The notes under the pieces were generated by a model. The model saw only the letters and a list, made by a program, of their open reading frames with translations, ran no database searches and was not told the DNA's origin. This document shows positions 8,096 through 16,027 of a stretch of DNA of 64,000 bases, in pieces (position 1 is the first letter of the stretch; the number at the start of each line of letters is the position of its first letter). The position numbers were made by a program, and so were the translations under genes. Source of the stretch: an uncultured Maribacter sp. (lineage in GTDB: Bacteria; Bacteroidota; Bacteroidia; Flavobacteriales; Flavobacteriaceae). The stretch covers positions 1 through 64,000 of the forward strand of contig CANLTE010000012.1 in the NCBI GenBank assembly GCA_947493885.1, read 5' to 3'.

Positions 8096-9505
8096 CTATA
8101 ACTTTTCTAAAAGTACAACATTTTCTACATGATGCGTTTGCGGAAACATATCTACAGCTTGAGTCTTTGTAACAGCATACATATGCTTCATTAGTTGCAA
8201 ATCTCTTGCTTGCGTTGCACTGTTACAGCTTACATAGACTACTTTTTTAGGCGCAATATTTAATATTTGATGTACAACATCCTTATGCATACCATCTCTT
8301 GGAGGATCCGTAATTATAATATCTGGAACGCCATTTTCTGATATAAAGGCTTCATTAAAAACGTTTTTCATATCACCCACAAAAAAGGAGGTGTTTTTTA
8401 TATTATTACGTTCTGCATTGGCTTTTGCATCTTCGATAGCCTCTGGTACAGCTTCAATGCCAATCACTTTTTTAGCTTTTTTTGACACAAACTGAGCAAT
8501 AGTTCCCGTGCCAGTATACAAATCGTAAACAAGTTCTTCACCAGTTAAGCCAGCAAAATCTCTAGCAACTTTGTATAGTTCATAGGCTTGTTTTGAATTT
8601 GTTTGATAAAAAGACTTAGCATTAATTTTAAACTTAAGTCCTTCCATTTCCTCAAAGATATGGTCTCGCCCATTAAAGCAAGTTATTTCTTGGTCGTAAA
8701 TGGTATCGTTTTGTTTTTTGTTAATTACATATTGAAGTGATGTAATTTCGGGAAAAGTATTATTAAGATGATTTAGTAATAGTTCTCTTTTTTCTGCATA
8801 ATCTTCATAAAATTGTATCAATACCATAATTTCTTTTGTAGATGCAGTACGAATCATGAGAGTACGTAGCATACCTTTTTGATGCCTGGGGTTAAAAAAA
8901 GAGAGGCCATTTTCTAAAGCAAAATTTCTGGTTTCTAACCGTATTGCATTTGAAGGGTCCGCTTGAAGGTGGCATTTTTTAATGTCTAATATTTTGTCCC
9001 ACATGCCCGGAATATGAAAACCAAGAGCGTTTTTATCTTTAATTTCCTCTCCAGATTGTATTTGATTTAGGGTAAGCCATTTACTATCGGAAAAAGAAAA
9101 CTCCATTTTGTTTCTATAAAAATACTGCTCTTTAGATCCCAAAATAGGAGTAATTTCGGGTAAATCTATATGACCAATACGAACAAGATTATTTTCAACT
9201 TCTTTTTGTTTATAATACAATTGATGTTGGTAATCCATATGTTGCCATTTACAACCTCCGCAAGTACCAAAATGCTCACATTTTGGATCTACTCTTTTAT
9301 CAGATTTTGAATGAAAATGTATGGCGGTACCTTCAAAATACGCTTTTCTTTTTTTTGTGGTTTGCACATCAACAACATCACCAGGAACCGTATTGTTTAA
9401 GAAAATTACTCTACCATCAGGAGCTTTACCTATTGTTTTTCCTTTAGCTCCAGCATCAACTACTTCAACATTTTCAAAAACCTGTCTCTTTTTCTTTTTT
9501 CGCAT
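8096..9505 (-). CDS. rlmD: 23S rRNA (uracil-C5)-methyltransferase RlmD
   Basis: About 469 residues. An N-terminal TRAM domain (about 8-65) is followed by a 4Fe-4S cluster motif with Cys76, Cys82 and Cys85 plus Cys178. The C-terminal methyltransferase shows DLYTGTGTIAQF (SAM binding), TDPPRDGMH, and VVYVSCNSATQARDL with the catalytic Cys. This is the RumA/TrmA family that makes m5U in 23S rRNA. I start at the ATG at 9505 (MRKKKKRQ); a further upstream ATG at 9532 would add nine Cys-rich residues (MKCYCYFCS) unlike the family. A TATTTTTG box on the minus strand at 9517-9510 would also exclude the longer start. Confidence 0.9.
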   Translation of the reverse strand: MRKKKKRQVFENVEVVDAGAKGKTIGKAPDGRVIFLNNTVPGDVVDVQTTKKRKAYFEGTAIHFHSKSDKRVDPKCEHFGTCGGCKWQHMDYQHQLYYKQKEVENNLVRIGHIDLPEITPILGSKEQYFYRNKMEFSFSDSKWLTLNQIQSGEEIKDKNALGFHIPGMWDKILDIKKCHLQADPSNAIRLETRNFALENGLSFFNPRHQKGMLRTLMIRTASTKEIMVLIQFYEDYAEKRELLLNHLNNTFPEITSLQYVINKKQNDTIYDQEITCFNGRDHIFEEMEGLKFKINAKSFYQTNSKQAYELYKVARDFAGLTGEELVYDLYTGTGTIAQFVSKKAKKVIGIEAVPEAIEDAKANAERNNIKNTSFFVGDMKNVFNEAFISENGVPDIIITDPPRDGMHKDVVHQILNIAPKKVVYVSCNSATQARDLQLMKHMYAVTKTQAVDMFPQTHHVENVVLLEKL

Positions 9506-9629
9506 GGAGCAAAAATAGCAATAGCACTTCATTTATAACAGTATCTTTAAAGTGAATACTATTAAAAAAAGTTAAATAATAGTGAACCTTTTTAACTTTT
9601 GAATGTCTTGTATATAGAAAAGTGTAAAA

Positions 9630-10163
9630 ATGACCACCGAAAAAGTTTTAGACGGACTACTGGTATTACAATATAAATCTGGTAATAAAAAAGCTCTTGA
9701 GGTTTTAGTAAAAAGATATCACGCTAAATTTTGCCATCATTCATATTGGTATACAAAAGATATTGATGCAGCTAAAGATGTTGCTCAGGAAAGTTGGAAA
9801 TCTATTTTAAGAAATATAGAAAATTTAAAAGATTGTAACAGTTTTGGAAGTTGGGCAATGCGAATAGTTACGCGAAAATCTATAGACTACGTAAAAAAAA
9901 GACAAAAGGAGTTAGATAGAAATAATGAATATTATGCTGAAAACAGGAATAGAATAGAAACTAATAGTAAAAATGAATATCTGGAAAAACTTAAGTTAGG
10001 AATTGAGGAATTGCCTGAAAATCAACAGATAATTTTACGCCTGTTTTACACACAAGAATACTCTTTGCAAGAGATAAGTTCCATTTTAGAGGTTTCAGAA
10101 GGAACAGTAAAGTCTAGATTATTTCATGCAAGAGAAAAGTTAAAGAAAATTATTAAAAAATAA
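9630..10163 (+). CDS. ECF-type RNA polymerase sigma factor
   Basis: A 177-residue sigma-70 family protein. Region 2 is at about residues 25-90 (IDAAKDVAQESWKSILRN is the -10/-7 recognition helix area). Region 4 is at about 120-175, with the HTH LQEISSILEVSEGTVKSRLF. The downstream gene, 4 bases away, encodes a membrane-anchored DUF6768 protein placed like an anti-sigma factor, though it has no classical zinc-binding anti-sigma motif. Inference: envelope or stress signalling through the partner. The regulon cannot be read from this window. Confidence 0.88.
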   Translation: MTTEKVLDGLLVLQYKSGNKKALEVLVKRYHAKFCHHSYWYTKDIDAAKDVAQESWKSILRNIENLKDCNSFGSWAMRIVTRKSIDYVKKRQKELDRNNEYYAENRNRIETNSKNEYLEKLKLGIEELPENQQIILRLFYTQEYSLQEISSILEVSEGTVKSRLFHAREKLKKIIKK

Positions 10164-10167
10164 AATC

Positions 10168-10551
10168 ATGAAAGAAGAGGAAAATATTGATAAACTAATA
10201 CGAGAAACGTTAAGTGATAGTGAGGCTAAGTTTTACGATGATCTTGAAGAAAAAAACTTAATGGGGAAGTTAGTTAGGGCTAGCAAAGGAAAAACAGGTT
10301 GGCTAGTTGTTACTATGAGCATAGTAAATTTGCTAATTTTTGTTCTTTTTGTGTATTGTATTATACAGTTTTTTAAGGCTGATGAAATTAAGGTTTATAT
10401 AAAATGGGCATGCGGGGCGTTTTTGGCTTTTACCTCAATGGGTATGATGAAATTGTATGTTTGGATGCAAATGGATAAAAACGATTTGCTTAGAGAAATT
10501 AAACGTTTGGAGCTACAAATATCATCGTTGTCTTCTAGGATAATTAAGTAA
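10168..10551 (+). CDS. DUF6768 membrane protein, putative partner of the ECF sigma factor
   Basis: A 127-residue protein: an acidic N-terminal cytoplasmic helix region (about 1-45), two membrane helices (about 46-70 and 77-98) and a short C-terminal coiled coil (KRLELQISSLSSRI). This matches DUF6768. It follows the sigma factor gene by 4 bases. By position it may regulate that sigma factor. It lacks the HxxxCxxC motif of zinc anti-sigma factors, so direct anti-sigma activity is inference only. Confidence 0.65.
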   Translation: MKEEENIDKLIRETLSDSEAKFYDDLEEKNLMGKLVRASKGKTGWLVVTMSIVNLLIFVLFVYCIIQFFKADEIKVYIKWACGAFLAFTSMGMMKLYVWMQMDKNDLLREIKRLELQISSLSSRIIK

Positions 10552-10620
10552 CGTTTTTAGAAACCATTAATTATTTAGTAATTTGCAAGTTCTAGGGATG
10601 ATTTCTCTCCCACGCTGAAT

Positions 10621-10650
10621 TTTCGTCCCGATAGCTATTGGGATTCGAAA
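10621..10650. repeat. Palindromic intergenic element around CCCGATAGCTATTGGG
   Basis: TTTCG at 10621 pairs with CGAAA at 10650, enclosing the near-perfect palindrome CCCGATAGCTATTGGG, with a two-base bulge and one mismatch. TTCTCT near 10602 and AGAGAA near 10661 may extend the stem. It lies between the sigma-factor operon and the ornithine aminotransferase gene. I recall similar CCCGATAGCTATCGGG elements as dispersed repeats in Flavobacteriaceae, but no second copy is seen here. It may also terminate the sigma operon. Confidence 0.55.
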
Positions 10651-10701
10651 GGATAAAGGTAGAGAAGGAATGGTTATTTTATCAATTTATATTTTATTAA
10701 A

Positions 10702-11946
10702 ATGGCTGTTTTAGAACAATTAACTTCGCAACAAGCGATAGATTTAGAAAACAAGTACGGAGCTCATAATTATCACCCATTGCCAGTTGTACTGAGTAAA
10801 GGTGAAGGAGTTTATGTTTGGGATGTTGAAGGTAAAAAGTATTACGATTTTTTATCTGCCTATTCTGCCGTAAATCAGGGACATTGTCATCCAGAAATTA
10901 TTGGGGCAATGATGGAACAAGCACAAAGCTTAACTCTTACTTCTAGAGCATTTTATAACAATATGCTGGGCAAGTTTGAAGAGTATGTTACTCGTACATT
11001 TGGGTATGACAAATTTTTACCAATGAATACTGGGGCAGAGGCAGTAGAAACTGCAGTAAAACTCTGTAGAAAGTGGGCTTATGAGGTAAAAGGTATATCG
11101 GAAAATGAAGCGCAAATAATAGTTTGCGAAAACAATTTTCATGGGCGAACTACTACGATAATTTCATTCTCAAATGACCCTGTTGCCAGAACTAATTTTG
11201 GCCCTTATACTAACGGTTTTGTTAAAATTGAGTATAATAATTTGGGAGCCCTAGAAGAGGTTTTAATGAGTAATAATAATGTTGCTGGTTTTCTTGTAGA
11301 ACCTATTCAAGGAGAAGCAGGTGTGTACGTTCCTTCCGAAGGATATTTGGAAAAGGCTAAGGCGTTATGTGAAAAACACAATGTTTTATTTATTGCCGAT
11401 GAAGTACAAACAGGAATTGCAAGAACAGGAAGAATGTTAGCGGTACATCATGAAAATGTTCAACCGGATGTTTTAATTTTAGGAAAAGCGTTGTCTGGTG
11501 GAGTGTATCCTGTTTCTGGTGTATTGGCTGATGATAGCGTAATGAATGTTATTAAACCTGGAAATCACGGAAGCACCTTTGGTGGTAATCCTATTGCCGC
11601 CGCCGTTGGGATAGCAGCTTTAGAAGTAGTTAAAAAAGAGGAGTTAGCTGAAAATGCAATGGAACTTGGAGAACTTTTTAGAACAAAGTTAGGGGTTTAT
11701 ATTAATACCTCTAATATTGTTAAAGCTGTAAGGGGAAAAGGTTTGCTAAATGCAATTCTTATTAATGATACTGAAGAAAGTTCAACAGCTTGGGATATTT
11801 GTATGGCTTTAAAAGAAAATGGATTGCTAGCAAAGCCTACCCATGGTAATATTATACGTTTTGCACCTCCATTAGTAATGACTAAAGCGCAATTATTAGA
11901 TTGTGTTTCGATAATAATAGAAACACTACGAAAGTTTGAAAAATAA
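10702..11946 (+). CDS. rocD: Ornithine--oxo-acid transaminase
   Basis: A 414-residue fold-type I PLP enzyme of aminotransferase class III. The family pattern is clear: [17 protein letters not shown] at the start, [13 protein letters not shown] with the cofactor-binding Asp233, and the Schiff-base Lys262 in ILGKALSGG. It converts ornithine plus 2-oxoglutarate to glutamate semialdehyde plus glutamate in the cytoplasm, linking arginine/ornithine breakdown to proline and glutamate. Full length, single gene, ended by a strong terminator. Confidence 0.92.
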   Translation: MAVLEQLTSQQAIDLENKYGAHNYHPLPVVLSKGEGVYVWDVEGKKYYDFLSAYSAVNQGHCHPEIIGAMMEQAQSLTLTSRAFYNNMLGKFEEYVTRTFGYDKFLPMNTGAEAVETAVKLCRKWAYEVKGISENEAQIIVCENNFHGRTTTIISFSNDPVARTNFGPYTNGFVKIEYNNLGALEEVLMSNNNVAGFLVEPIQGEAGVYVPSEGYLEKAKALCEKHNVLFIADEVQTGIARTGRMLAVHHENVQPDVLILGKALSGGVYPVSGVLADDSVMNVIKPGNHGSTFGGNPIAAAVGIAALEVVKKEELAENAMELGELFRTKLGVYINTSNIVKAVRGKGLLNAILINDTEESSTAWDICMALKENGLLAKPTHGNIIRFAPPLVMTKAQLLDCVSIIIETLRKFEK

Positions 11947-11967
11947 TTAACTAAATTAAACTATAAA

Positions 11968-12006
11968 ATAAATCTCTTCTTGACCATAGGTCAAGAAGAG
12001 ATTTAT
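11968..12006. terminator. Bidirectional terminator with a perfect 18-bp stem
   Basis: The arms 11968-11985 and 11989-12006 are exact reverse complements with an ATA loop. The element lies between the convergent rocD and CCC-motif membrane protein genes and probably ends both transcripts. The stem is unusually long and perfect and lacks a long U-tract, so a RNA-processing role is possible. Confidence 0.8.
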
Positions 12007-12023
12007 AATTTTACTAGGATAAG

Positions 12024-12341
12024 CTATAAGTTCCAATCTCCATTTTCTGCAGCAAAGCCTAAAATAGCTAAAATAGTTCCAAAAAAGAGAACCAAACATA
12101 TTAGATAAATAACAGCAATTACTAAACCAATGTACGATAAAACCTTTCCCGTTTTTGCATCATTATATCCCAAATATTGCCCATCGCTTTGTTGCTGAAT
12201 TTTCTCAGCTTTATTAGCATTAGTTATACCTAAAATGCTAAAAACACCTCCAAAAGGCCCGCAACATAATAAGGTTAAAACAATAGATAATATTCCAAAC
12301 AAAAGAGCATTACTTGCTCCTGGTAATTTTTCTTGTTCCAT
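12024..12341 (-). CDS. CCC-motif small membrane protein
   Basis: A 105-residue protein with two or three membrane helices. It has the family pattern EQEKLPGASNALLFGILSI, an LLCCGPFGGVFSIL segment, and a TGKVLSYIGLVIAVIYLI helix. NCBI uses the name CCC-motif membrane protein for this Bacteroidota family; here the motif is LCCG. Function unknown. It is the last of three leftward genes after a paralogue (6-base spacing) and a DUF2752 gene. The run suggests a membrane module. Confidence 0.7.
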   Translation of the reverse strand: MEQEKLPGASNALLFGILSIVLTLLCCGPFGGVFSILGITNANKAEKIQQQSDGQYLGYNDAKTGKVLSYIGLVIAVIYLICLVLFFGTILAILGFAAENGDWNL

Positions 12342-12346
12342 TTAAT

Positions 12347-12676
12347 TTATTTATTAAAAAAGTCTTCTAATCTTTCTCTAGCGAGTTCCTCATCTTGCAG
12401 GGCATCCCAACCAACAATTGAAATAATCCAGACAACAAGCAGAATAAGCAAGATATTAATAATTAACCCAATGATGGCAATTATTTTCCCAGTTTTAACT
12501 GTACTATAGTCAGTATACATTTCTGGGTTTTGTTTATAAGCTTTTGTGGCGTTCGATGCCAAAATTATAGCTACTATAGCCACAATAGCTCCCACCCCAT
12601 AGAAGCAGCATATTACGTATGATAAAATGGCTAGTACAATTATTAACGTGGAGTTTGGTAATTTTTGTTGTTCCAT
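12347..12676 (-). CDS. CCC-motif small membrane protein, paralogue of the next gene
   Basis: A 109-residue protein with the same plan as its downstream neighbour: MEQQKLPNS start, CCFYGVGAIVAIVAIILA hydrophobic segment, an NATKAYKQNP loop, and a TGKIIAIIGLIINILLIL helix, then an acidic/basic tail. The two genes share the start motif and the TGK-helix, so they arose by duplication. Function unknown. They sit between DUF2752 and the terminator in one leftward unit. Confidence 0.7.
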   Translation of the reverse strand: MEQQKLPNSTLIIVLAILSYVICCFYGVGAIVAIVAIILASNATKAYKQNPEMYTDYSTVKTGKIIAIIGLIINILLILLVVWIISIVGWDALQDEELARERLEDFFNK

Positions 12677-12693
12677 ATTTTTAGTGTTGATGG

Positions 12694-12996
12694 TTATGTA
12701 AATTTTAAAATATAATTGGTAATGATAGTAGCCGCCGTGATGATTAGGAGACTACTAATAACAATGTTTGAATGACGAATTTTGTAAAAATTATTAATCG
12801 TAAGAAATCCAAGTAACACAAGAATTCCATATATAGCAGGATACATTTTGAATGCAGCTATAAATTCCCCTTTAAGTAGCAAAGCTGCAGATCTTTGCAG
12901 TCCACACCCCGGGCAATCAAAACCTAGAAACTTTTTTGTAAAACACGGTAACATGAAGTTTTCTAGCTCAATAATTAATATAATTAGCGTTTTCAT
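12694..12996 (-). CDS. DUF2752 membrane protein
   Basis: A 100-residue protein with the DUF2752 signature CPGCGLQRSAALLLKGE at about residues 29-45, followed by two hydrophobic helices. The family has a conserved CPxCGxTR/QR segment at the membrane and no known activity. It is first of three small membrane protein genes on this strand. Its 5' side faces the Smr gene in divergent orientation. A start at a later Met (residue 15) is possible but would remove a hydrophobic N-terminus. Confidence 0.75.
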   Translation of the reverse strand: MKTLIILIIELENFMLPCFTKKFLGFDCPGCGLQRSAALLLKGEFIAAFKMYPAIYGILVLLGFLTINNFYKIRHSNIVISSLLIITAATIITNYILKFT

Positions 12997-13030
12997 TACT
13001 AAATTAAAATCAGAACCTGAAAATTACCAT

Positions 13031-13038
13031 TATTTTTG
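13031..13038 (+). promoter_or_regulatory. -7 box of the Smr gene
   Basis: TATTTTTG fits TANNTTTG and lies 15 bases before the ATG at 13054. No good TTG -33 element is visible at the expected distance. Confidence 0.45.
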
Positions 13039-13053
13039 TGGTAAAACAAAGTG

Positions 13054-13596
13054 ATGAGCGTTTTTAAAATAGGAGACTTTGTAGAAACTATTGATGATGT
13101 AATTTCTGGTGTAATTACATGGATTGATAATGAGCAAATTACAATTGAAGATAAGGATGGTTTTATGCTGATGTTCAATGTTTCAGAATTGGTGAAGATA
13201 GAAGGAGAAATTAAGGTTACTAATTATGAAGTAGCTCAGGTAAAATCTAAAAAAGAACTTCCAAAGAAAAGAAAGTCTACCGCAGTTAAATCCAAGGAAC
13301 GCAATACTCCAAAAATGGAGGTAGACTTGCATATTCATCAATTAACAAAATCCTATAAAAATATGTCTAATTACCAAATGTTAGACTTACAATTAGAAAC
13401 TGCAAAAAGACAATTAGAATTTGCGATTAGAAAACGCATTCAAAAAGTAGTTTTTATACACGGGGTAGGTGAAGGCGTTTTAAAGGAAGAACTAAATTAC
13501 CTCTTCAAAAGATATGAGAATGTAAAATATTACGATGCGGATTATCAGAAATACGGACTAGGGGCAACTGAAGTATATATTTACCAGAATCCTTGA
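13054..13596 (+). CDS. Smr/MutS2-C-terminal domain protein
   Basis: About 180 residues. The N-terminal ~60 residues form a small beta-barrel-like part (GDFVETIDDVISGVITWID). A basic linker (KKRKSTAVKSKERN) follows. The C-terminal Smr domain has the family motifs MEVDLHIHQL and VVFIHGVGEGVLKEEL (HGxG), characteristic of the nuclease domain. Smr proteins cleave DNA junctions or, in some bacteria, mRNA at stalled ribosomes; which applies here is unknown. GTG and ATG codons lie adjacent at 13051/13054; I use the ATG. Confidence 0.8.
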   Translation: MSVFKIGDFVETIDDVISGVITWIDNEQITIEDKDGFMLMFNVSELVKIEGEIKVTNYEVAQVKSKKELPKKRKSTAVKSKERNTPKMEVDLHIHQLTKSYKNMSNYQMLDLQLETAKRQLEFAIRKRIQKVVFIHGVGEGVLKEELNYLFKRYENVKYYDADYQKYGLGATEVYIYQNP

Positions 13597-13600
13597 TTTT

Positions 13601-14110
13601 TTATTCTTTTTTGGTAGTTATAATACCAAAACTATTGAGATTTAAATCAGATATCTGAGTATCGTTTTCTGTTATAAAAACAATATCTTCCAATTGAATA
13701 TTATGGTTAAAATTTATACTGTCCGTATCTGTCGTAGTTGTGATTACAACAGTTCCACTTTTAGCTTCTAATTCTTCAAGAACTGCTGGTTCAGCGGGAG
13801 GTATATCACCACAAAAATAGGTTTTGGTAACCTTATCAGAAAAAGTTCTGTATGTGAGTTTAGATGTCGGAATATTACTTTGTATGGTAGTACCTTCAGC
13901 TGTGATTTCATTTTTTAATAATCCCGATGCAAGCTCCAAAATAATAGCTTCGGTATCGTTAATTTTAAAAAGTATAGATGTGTCTGTTGAAATAGTGCTG
14001 TCGCAAGAGTCTATTGTTCCCTGCTCAAAATCTATAACTTGCACTTCTATATCACCATCGTTACAACTAAAAAACAAGCTCAAAGTAATCGCAAAAAGTA
14101 ATTTTTTCAT
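13601..14110 (-). CDS. Hypothetical secreted lipoprotein
   Basis: A 169-residue predicted lipoprotein: short signal, lipobox LFFSC16 and acidic NDGD after the Cys. The mature part is acidic, Thr-rich and beta-predicted, with paired cysteines (SCDST and YFCGD) that could form a disulfide. It resembles the DUF6452-like small lipoproteins in style, but I do not recognise the family with certainty. It is convergent with the Smr gene (4-base gap). A minus-strand TAAATTTG box at 14122-14115 lies just upstream of its start. Confidence 0.55.
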   Translation of the reverse strand: MKKLLFAITLSLFFSCNDGDIEVQVIDFEQGTIDSCDSTISTDTSILFKINDTEAIILELASGLLKNEITAEGTTIQSNIPTSKLTYRTFSDKVTKTYFCGDIPPAEPAVLEELEAKSGTVVITTTTDTDSINFNHNIQLEDIVFITENDTQISDLNLNSFGIITTKKE

Positions 14111-14152
14111 GCCTCAAATTTAGTTGAAATAATTAATAGGATTGCACATCAT

Positions 14153-14185
14153 TTGGTATAAATTAACTTTATTAGATTACTTTTG
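14153..14185 (+). promoter_or_regulatory. Flavobacterial promoter of the cysteine desulfurase gene
   Basis: TTG at 14153-14155 and TACTTTTG at 14178-14185 are separated by 22 bases, matching TTG-N17..23-TANNTTTG. The ATG follows at 14216. Confidence 0.65.
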
Positions 14186-14215
14186 AAGACTATATTAATT
14201 AGAAATTAGTATAAA

Positions 14216-15364
14216 ATGAAAAAGGTATATTTTGACAACGCCGCTACTACTCAGGTAAGAGAAAGCGTAATTTCTAAAATGCAAAATGCGTTAGAAGATT
14301 TTTATGGAAACCCGTCATCAACGCATAGTTTTGGAAGGAAAACAAAAACGGCTGTTGAAAGTGCTCGTAAAACTATTGCTAAGTATATGAACGCTCATGC
14401 TTCGGAAATTATATTTACCTCAGGTGGTACTGAGGCAGATAATATGGTTTTAAGAAGTGCTGTTAAGGATTTGGGAGTAACCACAATAGTTACCTCTAAA
14501 ATAGAGCACCATGCGGTTTTGCACACCGTTGAAGCTTTAGAAGAGGAATATAATTTGAATATTGAGTATGTAGTATTAGATAGTGATGGAAATCCTGATA
14601 TGGATAATCTCAAAGAAATCTTGACTCGAGACAAGTCTAAAAAGTTGGTTAGTTTAATGCATATAAATAATGAAATTGGTAATAAAATTAATGTAGATGC
14701 AATTGGAGATTTGTGCAAGGCCTATAAGGCCCTTTTTCATTCTGACGCTGTGCAGTCTATTGGTCATTATACTTGGGATGTTCAAAAGACAAATGTAGAT
14801 TTTTTGGCAGCTGCGGCACATAAATTTCATGGGCCAAAAGGAATTGGATTCGCTTATATCAGAAAAAATTCTGGTTTGAAACCATTACTTTATGGAGGGG
14901 AGCAAGAAAGAGGTTATAGAGCAGGAACAGAGTCTTTTCATAATATTGTGGGTTTAGAAGAAGCCTTTGTAGCCGCTTATGATAATTTGGAAAAAGAGCA
15001 GAAGTATGTTGAAGGTTTAAAAAAATATTTTATTAACAAGATTGCTCAAGAAATACCAGGAGTAACTTTTAATGGGCTTTCTGGAAACTTAAGTGAAAGC
15101 ACCTATACTTTGGTTAATGTATGTTTACCAATGACTGAGCAAAAGGGGTTAATGCTTTTGTTTCATTTAGATTTAAAAGGTATTGCATGTTCAAGAGGTA
15201 GTGCTTGCCAATCTGGTAGTTCAAAGCCATCTCATGTTTTAGCTGAGATATTGTCTGATAAAGATGTGAAAAAGCCATCGTTGCGTTTTTCTTTTTCTAA
15301 ATATAATACGCAGGCAGAAATAGATTATACTATTGAGGTTTTAAAAGAATTTATAAGCAGTTAG
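14216..15364 (+). CDS. Cysteine desulfurase (IscS/NifS family)
   Basis: A 382-residue fold-type I PLP enzyme. It starts with the signature VYFDNAATTQ. The PLP Lys203 is in AAAHKFHGPKG, and the flexible catalytic loop holds Cys331 (SRGSACQSG). It removes sulfur from cysteine and hands it as persulfide to Fe-S assembly or tRNA thiolation. No isc/suf partners are adjacent, so this may be the housekeeping or tRNA-thiolation copy. It has its own promoter, and its stop codon overlaps the stop of the convergent neighbour by 4 bases. Confidence 0.9.
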   Translation: MKKVYFDNAATTQVRESVISKMQNALEDFYGNPSSTHSFGRKTKTAVESARKTIAKYMNAHASEIIFTSGGTEADNMVLRSAVKDLGVTTIVTSKIEHHAVLHTVEALEEEYNLNIEYVVLDSDGNPDMDNLKEILTRDKSKKLVSLMHINNEIGNKINVDAIGDLCKAYKALFHSDAVQSIGHYTWDVQKTNVDFLAAAAHKFHGPKGIGFAYIRKNSGLKPLLYGGEQERGYRAGTESFHNIVGLEEAFVAAYDNLEKEQKYVEGLKKYFINKIAQEIPGVTFNGLSGNLSESTYTLVNVCLPMTEQKGLMLLFHLDLKGIACSRGSACQSGSSKPSHVLAEILSDKDVKKPSLRFSFSKYNTQAEIDYTIEVLKEFISS

Positions 15365-16020
15365 TTTCTTTTCTTTTTCTTTTCGCGTTTACGTTCTTTA
15401 TCGTATGGAAATTTTCTAATAGCTAGCTTCATCATTCTAGAAATTAAATCAGTTGTGTTTTTTCCCGATTTTTTGTTTATTTTTTTCTCGTATTTCCAAA
15501 GAAGCTTTCCCGTTTTACCATCACTTATTTTAACACCAATTCTACCATAGTTAGAATCTGTAGAAAAGTAATCTACAAAACTAAAATTAGTAGAAATACC
15601 CTTTGATAATAGTACATTTAAATCCATGTTGCCACTAATAACACCATCAACTTTAAGAATGGTACTTAGCTGTTTTACAGTATAAATATCTATGTTTTCG
15701 TAGGTAATGTTATTTTGAGCTAAAATGGCTTTAGTGTCTTCGGTATTTTGAAATTCTACCGTAAATTTTTTCTTTTTCTTTCGGTTAGAAAAATAGGTTT
15801 CAAAAGCACTTTGAACGGCATATCCTTCTTTTTCTTCTAATTTTTTTAGCTCTTTTTTAGAGATATTATTTTTTAAATCTAAATGTGTTAAAAATGGAAG
15901 TATAGCAAGTACTTTATGGTCTTTACTAAGTTCATCAAATTTGGAACTTACATAAATGTTTTTTTGCGCCTGTACGCACACGGTTGCTAAAAGAAAAAAA
16001 GTAGTTAATATTTTAAACAT
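15361..16020 (-). CDS. Secreted CsgG/LpoB-like protein of unknown function
   Basis: About 219 residues with a signal peptide (cleavage near VQAQ). The mature part resembles the CsgG/LpoB alpha/beta fold: KVLAILPFLTHLDLK early, a predicted helix with Lys-rich repeats, VDGVISGNMDLNV, and GRIGVKISDGKTGKLLWKYEKK late. The C-terminus is extremely basic (KERKREKKKKRN). This fold assembles at the periplasmic face of the outer membrane. It follows the TonB-receptor gene by 7 bases in the same leftward operon. I start at the Met before a proper signal peptide (16020) rather than at 16041. Confidence 0.6.
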   Translation of the reverse strand: MFKILTTFFLLATVCVQAQKNIYVSSKFDELSKDHKVLAILPFLTHLDLKNNISKKELKKLEEKEGYAVQSAFETYFSNRKKKKKFTVEFQNTEDTKAILAQNNITYENIDIYTVKQLSTILKVDGVISGNMDLNVLLSKGISTNFSFVDYFSTDSNYGRIGVKISDGKTGKLLWKYEKKINKKSGKNTTDLISRMMKLAIRKFPYDKERKREKKKKRN

Positions 16021-16027
16021 TGTATTG

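Noticed and set aside
9506-9532. Upstream start of RlmD (MKCYCYFCS)
   Set aside because: The nine extra residues are unlike the family and would cross a TATTTTTG box; start set at 9505.
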